Positions 22,571 through 36,500 of a stretch of DNA of 64,000 nt are shown one piece after another (position 1 is the first letter of the stretch; each line of letters starts with the position of its first letter). The notes beneath the pieces are model-generated. The model had not been told where the DNA came from. It saw only the letters and a list, made by a program, of their open reading frames with translations, and did no database searches. A program made the position numbers and the translations under genes. The stretch lies in contig JBCNJP010000023.1 of NCBI GenBank assembly GCA_039602395.1, positions 96,798,030 to 96,862,029 on the forward strand, in the 5' to 3' direction. The stretch comes from Deinandra increscens subsp. villosa. Taxonomy: Eukaryota; Streptophyta; Magnoliopsida; Asterales; Asteraceae.

Positions 22571-24136
22571 AGTCTTCACATTTCCATAACTACATACATC
22601 ATTTCATACGTCCATTCTTTGGTTGGATATAATCTCAACATTTCTATAGTCATGAACATCGTGACATAGCCAAAAACCTATTTGATTAGCTTGCCACGAT
22701 GCCACAAAGAGGCGGCAAAATGGAAGAATAAAAAGAAAAACGTTCACTTTTAAAGTTTTTCTTGCATTTTTTCTGATTTAATTTTTCTTTGTTTATTTGA
22801 TAATTTTCTTATTATTATAGGCTATTTCAGGCATTCAAATATTTGGTTTAAGTCCTGCAATTGTTTGGGACATGGAACTGTTTCAATTTTAGACATTGTT
22901 TCTTCAAATCAATTATTTTGACCAATTTATGGTGTAATAGATTTGATCAGACTCCAACTTTCTTTCTTATTTTGTAAGACTTTGTCGTTTAATGTGTATG
23001 TGTATATTTTATCCGGTAGTAAATAACAATATTGAGAGTTTCAGGGAAGAAGATTAACAGTAAATATGGTTTGAAGATACATTTTATAGCTTATATTTTG
23101 TAATTTACAATCAGTTAAAACCAACCAAACTAACTGTCTACACTAAAGCAAGTTTACCTCTTAGAGATTTTTAAAGTTTGCTTTTGAAGGTTTTACAGTT
23201 TACGCTTCGGATTACGGTTTGGAGCTTGGATTTATTATCAATTGTTTACAATTTTTGCAATATGAGTATATACGTGATAAACCATCTTTATCATTTAAAT
23301 TGTGATGAAAAATAAATAACAGAACTAGTATAAACCGTTAAAATTGAACCATATCAAACTGCTAAACTAGCCACTCCAGCTGACCCACACAATCATAGTT
23401 AGTGGCTTGTGTCACACACCACTTGATCCAAAATCAAGATTTTGGTGGGATATAATATAATTTATTTATACTTAAAACATGTCCTTTATCAATAATAATT
23501 ATACGATTTAAAATCGATTGTCTGTCTCAAAGCTTTGCTAAAACAAATGTGAGTTCGAAGTTAGTTATCTATGTACGAATTTCTGCCAAAATAACCTGCA
23601 AATGCTTCTAACGACTTTTCTCCTTTCCATCGATAATTCAGTACTAAATATAACATCCTCAAATACATGGTCGAATTTTACATTTAAACATTGCAAAAGA
23701 AGAAAAAAATGCCATCATGAATTCCATTTTAATAAATATACATTCATAACAACAATTTCTTTCTTTCTTTCTTGTATTTTTTAAAATAAAATAACCATAC
23801 TTTTTTATCGGATAAAAGTAGAGGTGTTAAAAAAACCGGTTTGAGAAAATTAATCGGAATCGGTTATAAAGAAAACCGGTTAGAGTTCAAACTGAAGTCG
23901 GTTTGTAATCGAAACCGGCGGGTACCTCGCAATTTGAACGCCTCTAGGAAGAAACTCGAAATCTTGCTAAAGGAACCAACCAGAACCGGTTTTATATCTA
24001 AACTTTTTTGAACGGCAATTCAAGATGAAGCCGACCCCTGCTAGAAAAACCCTCTTGAAGGATCGAATCAAAGACCGAGTTACCTGGCAACTTGAAGGGA
24101 TATTTATGTTAATTCAGGAAAGTTGAAGGACTAAAA
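22571..24136. other. Intergenic between TRS120 and neurochondrin gene
   Basis: No gene seen. AT-rich TRS120 3-prime flank to about 23800. From 23820 to 24000 there are several AACCGGTT words (AAAACCGGTT, GAAACCGG), a simple palindromic repeat cluster of unknown class. Confidence 0.45.
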
Positions 24137-27100
24137 ATGGAAGTAACATTTGAAGGGGATTTCCTAGGTCGGCGGCTAACGGTGGTGGTTACTTTCGAGT
24201 ATCACAGAAGAAGAGACCTTGCTAGAAAGTACGAAGTATCTTCTCTCATCTCCTACAAACAACACGAAATCCGCTCACTTTTCCGATTAAAATCATGGTT
24301 AGTAGTAAGGTTTCCTCTCTCAAAATCATCATGTAATTTTCACACGCTAAATCTGATGATTTTTGCAGGAACAGCAGGCGTCCCTCAATTGAAGACTGTT
24401 TAAAGCTATTGAAAGGAGAACGAGACGAGCAACGCCTCGCTGGCCTCCTTCTCGCCACCAAATTCTGCAAAAACGACGATATTCATTCCATTTTAAGAGT
24501 TTACAATGCACTCGGCAACACGTTTCTGGACCGCCTTCTCCGAACCGGTAATTAACCTACCCTAATTACGACGTTCATTTGTTGCTTGATGTTAGTATAA
24601 GTAGACAGTCCTAATGTTTTGAAATTCAGCCTAGAGTTGCACATTGATTGGCTTGTGAGATAGTTCTCACTGGCAATAGGTATTCAGTTGCAAAAAAAAA
24701 AAAAAATCACCTGAATATGCTCTTTTTCCGTCATTTTTATTGCTTATGGATATATGATTCTGGTTATTCACGTCTATAAAAAATTACATCCAAAAATTTA
24801 TATCCATTATGCTCGAAGTCGTTTCATCATATGACTTGTGGTTTTGGCATACACATTTTGGCAAAATGGATATATGAGTCACAACCACCGGATTAATCGG
24901 TTCTGAAGTGTCTGGTAAAACTAATAATGATTTTTTTTTATAAATCTGTTGCTGCAAAGAAATGGATTTTAGGATAAATGTAAAGCTCCGAAATAACAAC
25001 CTTTAACTAATTAATTATGAAATTACTGGCTTTGATTCTGGTTTCTGAAGTCACCATAATCACTTTGTAACACACTATCACAAGTCACATGTGTTGTTAG
25101 TTCTGATATTTTCATTCAGCTTGTTTCATTGTTGGATGTATGTAAAACGGTAAACCCTTTAACAAATTTGAAGATTGCTTCCTTTTAATATGAAATTATC
25201 ATCATTTTTGCTTAGGAAATGTTGGATTTAGTCTGTGATTTTTTTATTTTATTTATTTATCTGTATAGTTTTTGTGTGTTTCTGGCAGGGATGGGTAAAG
25301 GAAGCACAACAGAGAATCGACAAGATAACCAGGATGCTTATTTACAGCTATCTGTTACTATTTTGGCCGCATTCTGTCGGGTTTCTAATATTGCTTCTTC
25401 AGATGATATGGTCAACAAGGTTCCACTCATACTGGAGATTCTTTCTAAAGAGTAAGCATTTATAAATGACTTGATTCTATTATATTTGATCAATTAATTT
25501 ATTTATCAGTAACTAAGCAATATAAGTTTTTATCTTATTGTTTATTTTCTAAAATTACAGATTGGGACCATCACTTGTTGAAGAATGCTTTGAATTTTTA
25601 TATTTGGTGTCAACAGCCCACGATAATGGGGTTCAAATGTTTTACAAGTCTGGTGGCATGACTGTTTTAGCATCTCTGATGTCAAATTTACCAGATGGTA
25701 TTTTCACTTAAATTATGATGGAAGCGTTTAATTTTAATTTCAAGTTTTGATTGTAATATCTTGTTATGGACTTAATATTCTTAAAATGTATTTAGGTTCT
25801 CATACAATAGAGCTAGCAATTAAACTCTTTCAGTTGACCGTAAGTCAAATTTCCCTGGATACAATTATAAAAGAGTTCTGTTCAGAATTGTCATCAGTGG
25901 TAAGCTCATAAATTATTGCAACATCATAGTTTTTTAATAATTAGAATGCTATAAATTAGATGTTCTGTTATTCATGGCTTCTTGTTGCAGGTTACAGTAC
26001 TAGCAAAACAATTTGCTTTGTCTCACAATGCTCTGAAATTTGAGGCACTTCATCTTCTCTCAATGATCCTGCACTCAATATATGCTGTATGTATATTTTA
26101 TACTAGATTCATTCAAAATATTATTTTTATTTCATTATTTGATATGATTGCTTGCAGAAGATGTAACCTAAACGGCACTTTGCTTTGCTTGCTTGGTACT
26201 ATCAGGCACCTGTGCATGAAACTCTTTGTAAAACAAGCACCAAAAGTTGGACAGCCTACGTACGTGTAGGTGTTGTTGCAGTTTTGCAAAACCGTGTTGG
26301 TAAGTTTTGAAGTTATTGTATGTTGGATTACTTGTTTTTCGACAATTTGCAAATCAGTTATTTTATATCCTGTCCCACAACAAAAATGTAACATGCACGC
26401 TTTTTTCTACGTATCTTAAAAAATGTGTAAATATTTGCCAAATTGTTCCTTCTTGTAAGCATGAAAAAGATGTTTACATTATAAACGGGAAAAATTGTGT
26501 TTGCTGTTCTAAATGTGTAGACAGATAACACTTTTCCTAAGATTTCAAGTGAGACAATTCCTTTGATTTTTTATTATATTTTCACCCTTATAATTGTGAG
26601 CATCTTCTATATGTTTACAAGTGTGAACTTGACAAAATTTTACACATTTTTTAAGACCATGTAGAAAAGTGTTTTGTGCAATTCATATATATGCTGTGGT
26701 GAATTGTAAAGTTTTTCAATACTGCAATTAAGTTGGTGTTATTTACAATCTTACAATTCCATTAATCTCATTGAAATTTATATCCAGCACCAAATCAAAG
26801 GTTTGAAGCTCTTATATTGGCCGAGTCCCTCATGTGTATTGCTGGTGAAGGGTGGCTTATTGAGCAAACAAACGTACCTGGCATTGAAGATTCTATTCCA
26901 GCTGACAGGTACGTGGGGCATGTTATTTTGCCAACGCATGATTTCAATGTTTTATGTTTTTCCAGATCGGCAAAGTGCGTTTTCTTTACATTGGCTTCAT
27001 CATTTTGCCAGGTGTACATTGCTTGTTCTAGAAACTTCCAGGGTGGAAATTGCAGTTCTTCTTAATGACTTGGCATATTTAAAATACGAAAAGTCTAAAG

Positions 27101-29624
27101 AAGCAGTAGATGCTGAAACTGTTACTGTAAAGCAAAGAAACCTTGGCATTGCATTTTCGCTGGTGGAAAAGATAATCAAATTGATTTCCAGTGTTGCTGG
27201 AGATGAAGGTACTTTATTCATTAACTACAACTAGCCTTAGTTTTGTTATACACTTATACCAGGAATATACTCATATATATATATCCTTCTAAAAGATCAT
27301 AATTTATTAAATCATTTATGCTGATTCAGTACACTAAAAAATAATCATCTTGACCCATTCATTACGATTGAAACATCATATTTACTCATCTATTTTTTAC
27401 TATATTCATGATAAAATTAGTTACTTATAACAGTTAATTCAATTAATCAACAAATAGGAGAAAAACATTGATTACTGTTAATCATCTCAATGCATAAGTC
27501 TTTGTTAGTTTATTTAGTACAACAGGTTATATAAGCAACTTTATGTTAGCAATTTTGGAATGGTTAAGTATGAAATTTTTAGTGTTTTGAAAGGGTATAT
27601 ATGATCTGAAATTTTAAATGATATCTATTATAAATTATAGAAGGATATATATGAGGTAGCCCCATTATACATATCCTCTACTATTTTCTTACATTTTGCT
27701 TGTCCTAACACTTATTGTATGAAAATAGTAGATTTTAATTTCTTTTTATATTTACAGTAGATTTTAATTTCTTTCTATATTTACAGTTAGCGTCATTAGT
27801 GAGAAGATGTTCACAAAGATCATCACTGGGCTTAATGAGACAATTGGTGTGATCTTAGAGTATCTTCGAGATGCCAAGGTATTAAATAGTAATATTATCT
27901 CACATGATAAAGGTTATGTAACATTTATATATGAATAATGGTAACTTTTTTGCAGGATCATGGACAACATAAAGGGAATGATTTTCTGGCTTCTGTAAGG
28001 ATAGTTGGAAGGTAATACTTGTGTGAATTAAATATTTCTTCTTTTTATTAAATAACTATATCACTTTTTTTTTTGTAGTCTTTATTTTTTTTCTTATATT
28101 TCTGCAGTTACCTTGCTGAGACTCCGGCTGCATGCAATGACAAAGTTATGGAGCTTTTGGGGTACATGGTTTCGGTTCAAGGTGAAGATGAACAAAGGTT
28201 TGTCTTTTTCTATTTTTCATTTATTTAAATAGTTGTTTTGTTATATCTTCAATTTCAAAATAATTTGAAACTAAATTTCTTAAATGTGATTTGTCAATGG
28301 TAGTCCTTTCTCTTCAGTTTGCTTCTTGCTTCCAATGCTATGCCAAATAACAATGGATGTTTCAGGATGCCAACTTATCGTCTCTTCTGGAGCATATAAA
28401 GCAGTAAGTTATCATTTTAAATGTATACTTGTTAACATAAGACACTATTTCTTAATCACATCATGAAATGTAACATATGATTCTCACCGAATTGTCTAAA
28501 AATAAAATTTAATTGAATTTAAAGGTTGTAGAATGCCTCATTAAGTTGCTTTCGGAAGATTCTGGTACACTGGAGGATAATGGCCCCATTTTCTTGGCAT
28601 GTGATACTATCTTAAATCTTCTTTTGAAGGTATGTTTGTTTCCGGTTTGACAGTATCTCAGGTTTAAATGCTAATACTTTAAGATTAATATATCCATCAG
28701 CTTATGTGCATGTTTTCTGTCTTATCAGAGAGAGCAGCTTCGCGAGCACTTGGATGATTCTTATTTTATCAGGCTATTGGGTGTGATATCATCTTGGGCA
28801 GGTATCAGTTGAATTTTATTTATATCTTATATATTTAATCATTTGTTTATTCATCTAAAGGTGAACTTCACGCGTCTGAAGGACCTTTATCTCATTTTAA
28901 AGTGTTTTTTCTTTATATTTTGTGATTTTGATGTTAAATAGTTTGTGGTTCATCAGAGGCTGCAGTTGACTGGTCTTGTACCATGATGGCTTCAAGCATC
29001 TGTTCTTTGGTATTAGATTCAACATCTGAAACGATTCTTCAAAGCAATCCACACTTCAACCGTAATAATTTTATCAGTTTATGTCAACTCATGAAGCGAA
29101 GTTTGGCTGCATATGGTAAAGTAAGTTGTCTAATATTTCTTCTATCATGAATATTATTATCCTTTTTTGGTTACCCCCTAGGCTCCATGAAAATTGCAAT
29201 GGTTATTGCTGTATTGGAAAAGTATCATGATAGAATTACTGAGTAACTAATCCTTTGTTTTACCTGTTCAGTATACCGAGTCTGAGGCAGATCTTCATCA
29301 AATAGTCGTCTCAGGTATGTCAAATCATTCTTATTGAATTAAGAAGATTATTTACGTTCAATTTGATACCATCTTGTTCTACTACCATCAGTGGTAGGAG
29401 TGACAATTTCAAATGGGTTGAAAGTCGTCCACATGCATTTGAACATATTGTTCAACTCACTAAATATATATAACTCACTAAATTAGCAGCTTTAAATGTG
29501 TTTGAGATTGCTTATCTTTGTAAGTTACTCAAAACTGTGTATTCATCATTTCATTGGTTGTGTAGGGTACTCAAGGTGGGCTGATCGGTATCCTCGTGTT
29601 AAAGCAGCTGTTGAAGGGAAGTAG
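24137..29624 (+). CDS. Neurochondrin family protein
   Basis: Eighteen exons: 24137-24297, 24369-24547, 25289-25451, 25561-25697, 25796-25899, 25991-26086, 26206-26299, 26788-26908, 27012-27208, 27787-27878, 27956-28011, 28108-28197, 28304-28403, 28525-28629, 28729-28801, 28957-29120, 29272-29314, 29566-29624. They join in frame to 677 residues. Family motifs: PSIEDCLKLLKGERDEQRLA and LLLATKFCKND near the start, LLRTGMGKG, a helical-repeat body, and WADRYPRVKAAVEGK at the end. Neurochondrin is a conserved alpha-helical protein; its plant role is poorly known. The first 54 residues (MEVTFEGDFLGRR onward) are not family-like and serve only to reach the right frame. The natural-looking ATG at 24295 is out of frame (see findings). 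Everything from exon 2 onward is secure. Confidence 0.88.
27727..27786 (+). repeat. 29-bp tandem duplication carrying two splice acceptors
   Basis: The unit AGTAGATTTTAATTTCTTTT and onward to ATATTTAC occurs at 27727-27755 and again at 27756-27784, so the intron ends with two TATTTACAG acceptors, at 27757 and 27786. Only the second joins in frame to the next exon (VSVISEKMF). Confidence 0.9.
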
Positions 29625-30585
29625 CCAAGAAATTCTTTTGGGCAGAAGTTTAGAAGTTTGAAAATATGTGTTATTAGAGAACTTAAATACAGATTTGGAT
29701 GCAAGATGGATTCTTGTTTGGTAAAGAGTATCTTTAGGCCCCAGAGTTTTGTAGTGACTAGATATATAACTTATTGACGAATTCATTAAAGGGAAGTTTG
29801 CGGTTGCATATTTTACTTTAAAATAGCCAAAAGATTTGGATATATAATCCCAAACAATCAATATAGTCTATTGATATATTCAAATGAAATGAACAGATTT
29901 AATAAGCAATCGCTAAATTGCGTGAGCTAGACAACACCTGGGTGTTTGGCATACTTGGTTAAAGTTTTCTAAAAGCGCGAAAAAAGCGCATTGCTTCACT
30001 TTCAGGACTTTGTTTTTTCTTTTTATTACAACTGTTGATCCTTTAGTCACTGAACCTTCAACTCTTTCATTTAACTATATGAATGAGGACCAAGTTAAAA
30101 AGAATAAGTTCTCAATTTTATCCTTTTATTAAACTAGTATTAGTTCGGAAATGAAACATACCCTGGCACTTTTTTATACGTCTTGAGTGCATGTTGCGAC
30201 TTTGACTACTACGGCATTACACAACACAAGAACTTGCATATCTGAATATTGATCAAAGAAAAGAGAGATACCAATGCAGGCATGGATTATATATACATAG
30301 AAGAGAGAGATTGGTTTCTCTTGTTCAAGACAAGTAGCCTCAAAAGATGCTAATAACAACATATGCAACAACAATTGAAAGAAGAATGTGAAAATGGAAC
30401 CACCCTGGCCTTATTATAATTGGACCGTCACCAACATAATGGAGGGGAAGAAGACCGTGTGCACAGGCTGGGAAAGGTGGTTTTTGCGAGGGGAAGGAGA
30501 GAGCATATGCCGTGAAGATGGAGAGAGATGCTGGCTGGGGCGGCCAACATGGAGCCGAGCAGCCCGCCCATTAATATTATATTAT
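29625..30585. other. Convergent spacer of neurochondrin and SET-domain genes
   Basis: Holds the 3-prime flanks of both genes. The GC-richer stretch at 30390-30570 has no convincing ORF and is probably 3-prime UTR of the SET-domain gene. Confidence 0.5.
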
Positions 30586-33500
30586 TCAGTTGAGATAACG
30601 CCGACAATTATTTGAATTGCATGAACACAGTATCTTTTTACCTTCATCTTCATTGCTAAAATGGTAGTCATATGTTATCTCTTCTCCTGGATATATGTCC
30701 CTTTCAGCAAAAAACACAACCTGCAATTTTACACGGTTATTTTCAGAAGATATATAAAAAAAAGTAAAGAAATTAAGTACAAAAAGAGCACTTTTTTACG
30801 TTTTTTTAATTCTTAAGCTACTCCCCATACTGAATTACACCATACCTGGGATACCACATTGGCCCCTTGTCTTTTTATTTAGAAAATAAAATATGTAATT
30901 GCTTTGGGGATTTTGGTTTTTCTTATACTATGAAAAGTAACATTGAAAATTTCATTCAGTTCCGGATTGGAATGAAAATCGGCCAAGTAAAATTTCATCG
31001 AATATTAGATAAAAAAAATTACAAATTATTTGGATTTGAATTATTTAAATCAAGACTTACCTTCTTTTCCCCCCGCACTGTCATCACTTTAGCTACACAA
31101 TTTGGCTAGATATGAAGAGAATAATTTACAAGTTAGATTAAGAAGGATGAAGTGATGAGTCAACAGATAACCTGTTAAAAATTAAATTGACTAATATTGA
31201 GGTGAGGGTTCTTTACATAACCACGGATATTGCGAGAACCAATCTAAACCATTCGGTTAGCATTAAAAACTTAATGAAAATGTATGATTGTAAAAGATTA
31301 AATTATTTAATTCCCCTACTTTTTATCCTCTCTATTGCTAGTAGAAAATTTCGTACACAAGTGTAGTCAACCTACACATAAGTCGATATTTATAATATAT
31401 GAATACACACAAATTTATGCATGCCAATTAAAAAAACACCGGGCATAACAATTTGGCATTTTAATAGTCATGTTAGAATCTTAGATACACAAATAAATGA
31501 GTAATTTTGATTGTTAAGTCTCACAATATATGTAGCTAAGAACTCTCCTCTCTATCTCCATGTAATATATATATATATAGGGAGAGGTCTTGGAACCTTT
31601 AAGCCACACCCCCCCCCCCCCCATGAATTATAGTGGTCCCCACCTGAAATTAGTGGTTGCGATTTAGTTCTCAAAAGTTCTCATTTGAACCTAACCCTAT
31701 ATTTAAATATAAATGAGAAAATTTACCTCGCATGAATGGTTTACAAAACGAGCAATTCCCCCTTTGCGGGTTGCATCGATTATATTTTCTTTATCAATTC
31801 TGAAAAAGTAACAAGCACTTTTATATTGCAACTGCTTTCCCGATTGATATTCTTTCTCTCTTCTATCAGCAACACGCAGCCCCACTATTTCACCAACATA
31901 CTCAACAACCTGATATTCAAACAATAATATATACTTTTGAATAATTTTGTAAGTAATTAATTTAATTGACTAGTGATTATGATTATACAAACTTTATTTT
32001 TAGGACTTTCTACATAAAATAGCAACAATATTTCAAAAAGAAAAAGATTCTAAAAATTAGCAATTTTGTACCCAATTACCAGTTTAGCAGGTCAATAGTC
32101 TTCTTCTGTGGGATGTTATTATATTTTAAGGTCATTTAAAATAAAAATACTTGTTATTAGTACCAAAAGACTAAAAACTGAAGGAAATTCTGTGGAAAAG
32201 GATTAGATGACCCACATTTGAATATACATTAGGTAACATTTGACTTGTTTAAACCAGTTTGACCCGTTTCACCTTTTTGCTAATATACTTCACTTTTTTG
32301 ACCCGTTTCCATATAAAAGGGTATTATAAATCATACCAGTGCACTCTGTGAAATGAAAACTGATGTATACAAACCAAGGGCATGGATTCCTGATCTGTAT
32401 ACAACCAAATGCTTCCAACCTTTGGAGTGTTTATAGCGAGCATATTCTTTCTGCAAATACACGGTATAAAAGAAGATAAGATTTCCCAAAGTAGCCTTAC
32501 GTGCAGATAGTGTTTGGAAGTGCTTTTGTTTGACAATATAAAAGTTGTGATTATTTAAGATAGATAAAATAACAAAAATATTTGATAAAAGAGAAGTTTT
32601 ATGAACTAGAGTACAAGTGAATATTTCATACATAACCAATTTAAACAATGAAAACTATGATAGATAAGGTAGTTATGTAACCGCAAAACGGCATAACCAC
32701 CTCTCTTTCTCTCTCCCACTATATTTGTCATGCATTATGTATGTATTAGTGCTTAAGCAATTATCATAGATTCATAGCTCTCTACTTAAAATTGGTAATG
32801 TATTGGAAAAATATAACTATATAAGCCTCTCAAAACAGCTTCAAAAAAGGGTAAGAACCTAATTTTATTTTACCATACATAACCGGTTTTATCGCAGCGG
32901 GTACGAACTGATCATCCGAAAATGATTATTCTAACTAATCAGAGAAACATAATCATGCTTGTCCAAACATTAAAAAAAAATTGTGATTGCAAGTTGTAGT
33001 AACCAGATAGATAATAGTTCGATAAGATAAATCCAAACACACCCTAATAAGCATGCTCAGAAATTAATGGCTTTCAATTTAACATACCCGGAAATCAGAT
33101 TCCACATCTTGAACCGGTTGACGTATTTTAAGAAGCCGTTTTTGAAATAAAAGTTGTCGATTTATATAATTCCAAGCATCTACTTGCTCTTGCTGAACCA
33201 TGCATCTGTCACCACCCAAGCCGTTTTGTTGATTATCATGCCTAAAGCCTTCTCGTTTCCGTCCCTTATAACCCTAATCCACATAAAAAAAAATTTCCAT
33301 AATAAAGACACTGGTTGACCGAGTATAACCCTATGGGTGGCAATCCTAACCCAACATGGAATACACAGGTTGCGTCGTTAGGGTTGGGGATAAATGGGTT
33401 TGGGTCATGGACGGGTCAGCATGGCTAACCCATTTATTAAACGGGTCGTATTCGAGTTCACATGACTGGCCCGTTTGTCATAAATTCAAAAATACCTATA

Positions 33501-36500
33501 CCGATTATAAATTTAAAGCCAACCCCTTTACAACCATATAAGAAACAAACCGTTTGACTTGTTAAAAAAATCAGGTTAGACAAGTCACGTGTTCAGGTTA
33601 CATGGATTGCACTATCCAGGTAGGGTTCAACACTTCAACTTTTTGACACGATAAGTAATATTGTCTTGTTCGGGTTGCGTTATACAAACCCCAGCAACCC
33701 AGACCTGACACAAACTACCGCCTCTAAAATTTCTATAGCAAACAAACCTCGGTTCGAGCACATGTTTCCTTTTCATAAAGACACACAGTTTGTATGCTCT
33801 GAGAGCTGGTCTTATGGTTCCAACAATGATCTTCAGTAGCATGAAGCTCACATCTTCCATAGAAACCAACCTTATCACTGTCAGCTCCTTCAATCTCACT
33901 TTGTAGTAAACCCTATTTCCAAAGCAATAATCAAATTAGAGTATTAAAGATAGAAAAAAGGAACATATTACAATCTTCCTTGCAAAGCAACTTTTTACCA
34001 TTTACTTACGAATGGACCGATTCAGGTTATGTACTTATGTTTAATCTCTAACGGGTCAAACGTGCTATTTAAAAAAGAAATGGCTTAAAAGAAAACAAAC
34101 CACAAGTCACCCAATGTTTTCATTTTTAATGCATAAACCTCCTAAACCATTTTATTTAAAACAATCAGATAGTTAATGAAAATGTGTACAGTTCTTTCAC
34201 CCAGATAAAAAAGTTACCCAGATAAAAATAGTTATTGAAAACGTATACTGTTCTGACCCGTTAACCAACCCACCTCCCACTTCGTCACCTCTAAATCTAC
34301 CTAGCACAAGGGCATACAAAAAACAGCATTACTATATGTATGTGACGTTCAATTTAGTATATGTGTCATTTTATAATAAATTTACAGCCTTTATGGAAGA
34401 TTAAGACCTTTTGATGTGCACACCAGGGATGGAAGTGAATCATACAGCCCATAACTCTGCACCTTATGCAACAACCACCAGGACGTTTACACATTGAACA
34501 AACCTGCAAATAAAATAAAATTATTGAGCATTTGCTATAATTTAGATTCATGATGGAGAGCAAAGTCATGAAAAAATGAAATAGTAAGATTAATTCAGTT
34601 AAGGTCTAACCACATTTCCTTTGGGACAGCTAACACCAGACACATCAAAAGTACTCATAGTGTCCACATTTGGGCATCGGGTATCAGGTGTCCAAAGTCC
34701 ACAAACCATATGTACCCACTGCTTTACAGTAGGGTCAAAGTTTCCAGCTGTGACAGTATTTGTTACCACTTTGTCATTGACAGGATAAGATAAATTCTTG
34801 ACCATAGAATCAGCAACTGAAGATGCCCTTATATGTTCACAAATAATATTATGGGGTGCATCAATATTAACTTGAGTCTCCCGTGAATCTGTAACAACAT
34901 TCCATGTGTCCAAAAGGCTTCTAACAATGTTGTTACTATGAAGAGCCCGAGTCATGACCCCACCTTCATAACCACATAGAACACATGCCTAAATGCCAAT
35001 AAAGCCACGATTAATATGTATTTAAAGTTGAACTTGCAGAGTGCTTAGCAAACATATATATAAAAAAAGATGATAATGATGTCATCACTTGCCCAGATCG
35101 ACACATGTCAATCAAGTAGGGGTGAATTGGCCTTCAATTTAAGATTGAAGGAATTCTTACCATATCGGTGGCATTATCTCTGCACGGTCGACAATACCAA
35201 TCAATTCTGGGAACTTTTGAGATCCCGTAACAAGCCTGATGCACCTGCATAACACCATATAAAAGTTTCTCAAAATCTATAGAGGTGATACTTTAACAAA
35301 ATGGTGATACTTAAATCAAAGTATACAAATTGAACAGGGTGAAGGACGAACTTTAATCAAGCATCTGCTGCACTCCAACAAGCAATTTAATTCATCATTG
35401 TTTGAGCTTCCACAAACATTGCAGAGTTTATCCACATCTGGAGTTGACTTGCATGTTAACTCCTTAGGGGATCTAAACCATAGGCCATTGATCTTATGAT
35501 ATAATCTATATACAAAAGTAATAATTGTCCAGACAATCCAAATCCAAACATAATTAATTACCTGAATAAATTTTCCACTCCATGGAAATTATTACTGTTC
35601 CCACCATTCTTCAACTTATCTTGAGGTATTGAAGCTATGTTCTTTGAGATTGTAGCAAAATCAGAACCTTTTTCTGATGATCAGAGAGCATAAGAATAAG
35701 GTAGGGTTTGGTATGATGGATCAGAGAAGGAATGGGGTGTTCCATTCTATTGGAATGAAACAAAGTTGTTTTTTTTGTCAAGTGTAATGGATAGACCTTC
35801 CTGCAGTAAGTTTATTCCTTTGATGGTCAAGGGGTGATTTTCGTTCAATCATGTGATGAAAAGTACAATGTAATTAGGTTTCATTTTGATTACAATAACG
35901 TACTTTCCTTGTAGATTTCATAAAATCAAATAAAGTAACTATTATTTTCCAAGATAAATAGAAAATATATCATTTTATTTTAATTTTATCTGAGGTTTTA
36001 GTCAGTTATTAGTGTATTTAATTTGTATTTAAAAATCCGTAATTATATTAAATCAAGCATAAAGTAGAGATAAAACTATACACTATTTATAACTGATACT
36101 AAAATTTATATTAAAACCCCTTCCATTGCTGCAAGCCAGCGAAATAAGATGATGGAATGTAATCATCATTCAGTTCCTGTATCATTTCATTCCAGCCAAC
36201 CAAAAGTATAACTTCTGTAATAGAACTAAAAGTATTTCTAGATAATGAAGTTAAATACACTAATGTCTTATATTAGTTAGAGATAACGTACCTTCTGTAA
36301 TTAACTCATATATGCTACGTTTGCGAATCTTCTTACTCTTACGCCTTTTTATGGTGCCAAAATCACTATCTGAGGTTTCCGTTGTATCATCATCACTGTA
36401 TACTTCAGCTCCTTTTCTTATGTGGTAGTACTTATCCTCTTTAAAACTAGAAAACCTATCTGTCTGTTGACTTCCTTCTCTGATTACAGATTTTTTTGAT

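Noticed and set aside
26803..27234. 143-codon frame running through two neurochondrin exons and their intron
   Set aside because: Exon 26788-26908 is used in another frame and the intron has good borders; only its last part matches the true exon.
30388..30615. 75-codon plus-strand frame starting MKMEPPWPYYNW
   Set aside because: It overlaps the last coding exon and 3-prime UTR of the SET-domain gene on the other strand and has no recognisable content.
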